Below are positions 5,569-7,313 of a DNA stretch of 7,313 bases, piece by piece (the stretch's first letter is position 1; the number at the start of each line of letters is the position of its first letter). The stretch is from Alphaproteobacteria bacterium (GTDB lineage Bacteria > Pseudomonadota > Alphaproteobacteria > Rhodobacterales > Rhodobacteraceae): assembly GCA_013151535.1 (NCBI GenBank), contig JAADIC010000308.1, forward strand, positions 1-7,313, in the 5' to 3' direction. The position numbers and the translations under genes were made by a program. The notes under the pieces were generated by a model. The model saw only the letters and a program-made list of their open reading frames with translations. It was not told where the DNA came from and searched no databases.

Positions 5569-6019
5569 ATGACCGACTTAACCCCCCAACAAATCGCCGA
5601 AAGATGCGGCGCGATCATGCAGGAAAACGACCGCGCTTCGCGGCATCTTGGGATCACGCTTGTCGCTTGTCAGCATCGCACCGGGGCAAGCGACCATGCG
5701 CATGCAGGTCACCGAGCATCACCTGAACGGCCACGATATCTGCCATGGCGGGTTCATTTTCACACTGGCCGATAGTGCTTTTGCTTTTGCCTGCAACAGC
5801 TACAATGCCTCGACCGTAGCCCAGCAGAATTCCGTCAGCTATCTGACGCCGGGCCTGCCGGATGAAACTCTGCTGGCGCGGGCGACCGAAACCTCCAAAT
5901 CCGGACGCAACGGTATTTACGACGTGACGGTGACCGGTCAGGATGGCCGCGTGGTGGCCGAATTTCGCGGCTGTTCGCGCACCATCAGGGGCCAGCATTT
6001 TGACGAAGATAAAGGATAG
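5569..6019 (+). pseudogene. paaI: PaaI phenylacetate-pathway thioesterase, frameshifted by a 7-bp duplication
   Basis: Hotdog-fold hydroxyphenylacetyl-CoA-type thioesterase of the PAA pathway, which in the family releases CoA from stalled or toxic intermediates. The start ATG at 5569 has AGGA with 6-nt spacing. The first 32 residues (MTDLTPQQIAERCG...RHLGITLV) are in one frame; the rest, from SIAPGQATMRMQV through NGHDICHGGFIFTLADSAFAFACNS with the catalytic Asp, to the TAG at 6017-6019, is in another. The cause is a perfect doubling of GCTTGTC (5658-5671). Without one copy the protein is 147 residues, the family's length, with the Asp at residue 66. As it stands, the first frame makes 36 missense residues and stops at 5773-5775. 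Internal ATGs at 5696 and 5702 could start a product lacking the N-terminus. It is the first gene of the operon, 3 nt before paaJ. Confidence 0.88.
5658..5671. repeat. 7-bp tandem duplication GCTTGTC-GCTTGTC that frameshifts paaI
   Basis: Two perfect adjacent copies of GCTTGTC, with a further C before the first copy allowing the same repeat to be read as CGCTTGT twice. Removing one copy turns the sequence into a frame reading ITLVSIAPGQAT, the expected PaaI sequence at this place. The unit length is not a multiple of three, so it shifts the frame by one. Confidence 0.9.
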
Positions 6020-6022
6020 AAT

Positions 6023-7225
6023 ATGACCGAGGCTTATCTCTGCGAAGGTTTGCGCACCCCGATTGGCCGTTATGGTGGCGCGTTAAGTTCGGTGCGCCCC
6101 GACGATATGCTGGCGCATGTGATGCGCGAGGTGGTGGCGCTGGCTTCGGGCCTTAACCCCGCCTCGATTGACGATGTCATCATGGGCTGCGCCAATGGCG
6201 CGGGCGAGGATAACCGCAATGTGGCGCGCATGGCGACCTTGCTCGCCGGGCTGCCCGATACAATCCCGGGGCTGACCATGAACCGCTTGTGTGGCTCGGG
6301 CCTGAACGCGGTCGGCGCGGCGGCGCAGGCGATCAAATCGGGTGATGCCGAGATCATTCTGGCCGGTGGTGTCGAAAGCATGAGCCGCGCGCCTTTTGTC
6401 ATGGGCAAAGCCACGGCAGCGTTTTCACGGAGTGCTGAAGTGTTTGATACCACCATCGGCTGGCGATTCATCAACAAAGCTATGAAGGCACAATACGGCG
6501 TGGAATCCATGCCGGAAACGGCTGAAAACGTAGCTGAAGAGTTCAACATCTCACGCGCGGATCAGGACGTTTTCGCATTTCGCTCGCAGGCGCGTGCGGC
6601 TGCGGCGATTGCCTCGGGCCGCTTGGCGCAGGAAATCGCGCCGGTGACGATCCCGCAGCGCAAGGGGGATGCAATTGTGGTCGACACCGACGAACATCCC
6701 CGCCTGACCAGCCTCGAAAAACTGGCCGCCCTGCGTGCGCCGTTTCGCGAGGGTGGCAGCGTCACCGCAGGCAACGCCTCGGGCATCAATGACGGGGCGG
6801 CGGCGATTATTATTGCCAGCGGCTCGGCGGTGGAAAAGTTCGGCCTCAAACCCAAGGCCCGTATCCTAGGCATGGCCAGCGCTGGCGTGCCACCGCGCAT
6901 CATGGGCATCGGCCCGGCCCCGGCCAGCAAACTGTTGATGCATCGTCTTGGCCTGTCCATCACCGACATCGACATTATCGAGTTGAACGAGGCTTTCGCC
7001 GCCCAGGGCCTTGCCGTCATGCGCGAACTGGGCCTTGCTGACGACGCGGATCATGTGAATCCGAATGGCGGTGCCATTGCCCTTGGCCATCCGCTGGGCA
7101 TGTCCGGCGCGCGCCTTGCCCTTACGGCGGCAATCGAGTTGCAAAACACCGGTGCCAAACGCGCCCTTTGCACCATGTGCATTGGTGTTGGCCAAGGCAT
7201 CGCCCTGATTTTGGAGAAAGCCTGA
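6023..7225 (+). CDS. paaJ: 3-oxoadipyl-CoA / 3-oxo-5,6-dehydrosuberyl-CoA thiolase PaaJ
   Basis: A 400-residue intact thiolase of the PaaJ/PcaF group. All catalytic motifs are present: nucleophile C90 in MNRLCGSG, NEAFA (322-326), H356 in GGAIALGHPLG, and C386 in TMCIGVGQG near the C-terminus. The N-terminal CEGLRTPIGRYGGALS and the NRNVARMATLLAGLP segment are typical for beta-ketoadipyl-CoA thiolases. In the PAA pathway the enzyme acts twice, cleaving 3-oxo-5,6-dehydrosuberyl-CoA and 3-oxoadipyl-CoA to succinyl-CoA and acetyl-CoA. The ATG at 6023 has AAAGGA 6 nt upstream. The gene follows paaI by 3 nt and overlaps paaK by one base, so it belongs to the same operon. The premature stop in paaI might lower its expression by polarity. 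pcaF of the protocatechuate pathway is the alternative name; the paa neighbours favour paaJ. Confidence 0.93.
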   Translation: MTEAYLCEGLRTPIGRYGGALSSVRPDDMLAHVMREVVALASGLNPASIDDVIMGCANGAGEDNRNVARMATLLAGLPDTIPGLTMNRLCGSGLNAVGAAAQAIKSGDAEIILAGGVESMSRAPFVMGKATAAFSRSAEVFDTTIGWRFINKAMKAQYGVESMPETAENVAEEFNISRADQDVFAFRSQARAAAAIASGRLAQEIAPVTIPQRKGDAIVVDTDEHPRLTSLEKLAALRAPFREGGSVTAGNASGINDGAAAIIIASGSAVEKFGLKPKARILGMASAGVPPRIMGIGPAPASKLLMHRLGLSITDIDIIELNEAFAAQGLAVMRELGLADDADHVNPNGGAIALGHPLGMSGARLALTAAIELQNTGAKRALCTMCIGVGQGIALILEKA

Positions 7226-7313
7226 TGATTGATTTGACCCCTGCCCGCGATACGCTCGACCCCATCGAAATCGCCTCGCGCGATGAAATTTCGGCGCTTC
7301 AGCTTAAGCGTAT
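7225..7313 (+). CDS. paaK: Phenylacetate-CoA ligase PaaK, 5' end only
   Basis: The ATG at 7225-7227 shares its A with the TGA stop of paaJ and has GGAG 8 nt upstream. The 29 readable codons give MIDLTPARDTLDPIEIASRDEIS followed by ALQLKR, and the window ends there. The LDPIE-AS-DE-ALQ pattern is the characteristic N-terminus of PaaK, which converts phenylacetate, CoA and ATP to phenylacetyl-CoA, the first step of the pathway. Only this short part is seen, but together with paaI and paaJ upstream the identity is well supported. The catalytic adenylation motifs lie outside the window. Confidence 0.88.
   Translation, partial: MIDLTPARDTLDPIEIASRDEISALQLKR

Noticed and set aside
1..7313. tRNA, rRNA, CRISPR array, insertion sequence or riboswitch
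   Set aside because: No such structure recognised by eye; genes are densely packed and the only gaps over 100 bp are the two divergent intergenic regions described.

Overview
The window looks like a chromosomal segment of an alphaproteobacterium, most likely of the Rhodobacterales (Roseobacter-type). This is an inference from the moderately GC-rich coding style, the Zur-ZnuC-ZnuB proteins, a Zur box of the alphaproteobacterial GTAAT-GTTATAAC type, and a phenylacetate gene cluster with paaZ divergent from paaI-paaJ-paaK. No mobile element, RNA gene or CRISPR array is visible.

Layout. Positions 1-145 hold the 3' end of an endonuclease/exonuclease/phosphatase-family gene on the plus strand. It converges on a minus-strand zinc-uptake operon, zur-znuC-znuB (2136 down to 142), whose genes overlap by 4 and 8 nt. 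The operon has a Zur box overlapping a plausible -10 element just upstream of zur. No znuA is present in the window; the gene upstream of zur is a same-strand SAM-dependent methyltransferase (2205-2840). Divergent from that is an intact hotdog-fold thioesterase (about 2979-3413), which converges on paaZ.

The right half is a phenylacetate (PAA) degradation cluster. paaZ (minus strand, from 5462) encodes the bifunctional oxepin-CoA hydrolase / semialdehyde dehydrogenase. Across a 106-bp divergent control region lie paaI (thioesterase), paaJ (3-oxoadipyl-CoA/3-oxo-5,6-dehydrosuberyl-CoA thiolase) and the start of paaK (phenylacetate-CoA ligase), tightly spaced as an operon. PaaK activates phenylacetate, PaaZ opens and oxidises the oxepin ring, PaaJ does the thiolytic steps, and PaaI hydrolyses stalled CoA thioesters. 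The control region carries a near-perfect 14-bp palindrome that could be a TetR-type (PaaR-like) operator, and a separate 8-bp-arm hairpin.

The main discovery is that the two genes flanking this control region are both frameshifted by perfect short tandem duplications. paaZ has GGCC doubled to GGCCGGCC (3598-3605), which cuts off the last 62 residues of its hydratase domain. paaI has GCTTGTC doubled (5658-5671), which breaks the protein after residue 32. Removing one repeat unit restores each gene to family length (682 and 147 codons). This points to slippage-type inactivation or possibly reversible switching of the PAA pathway, unless both are assembly errors.
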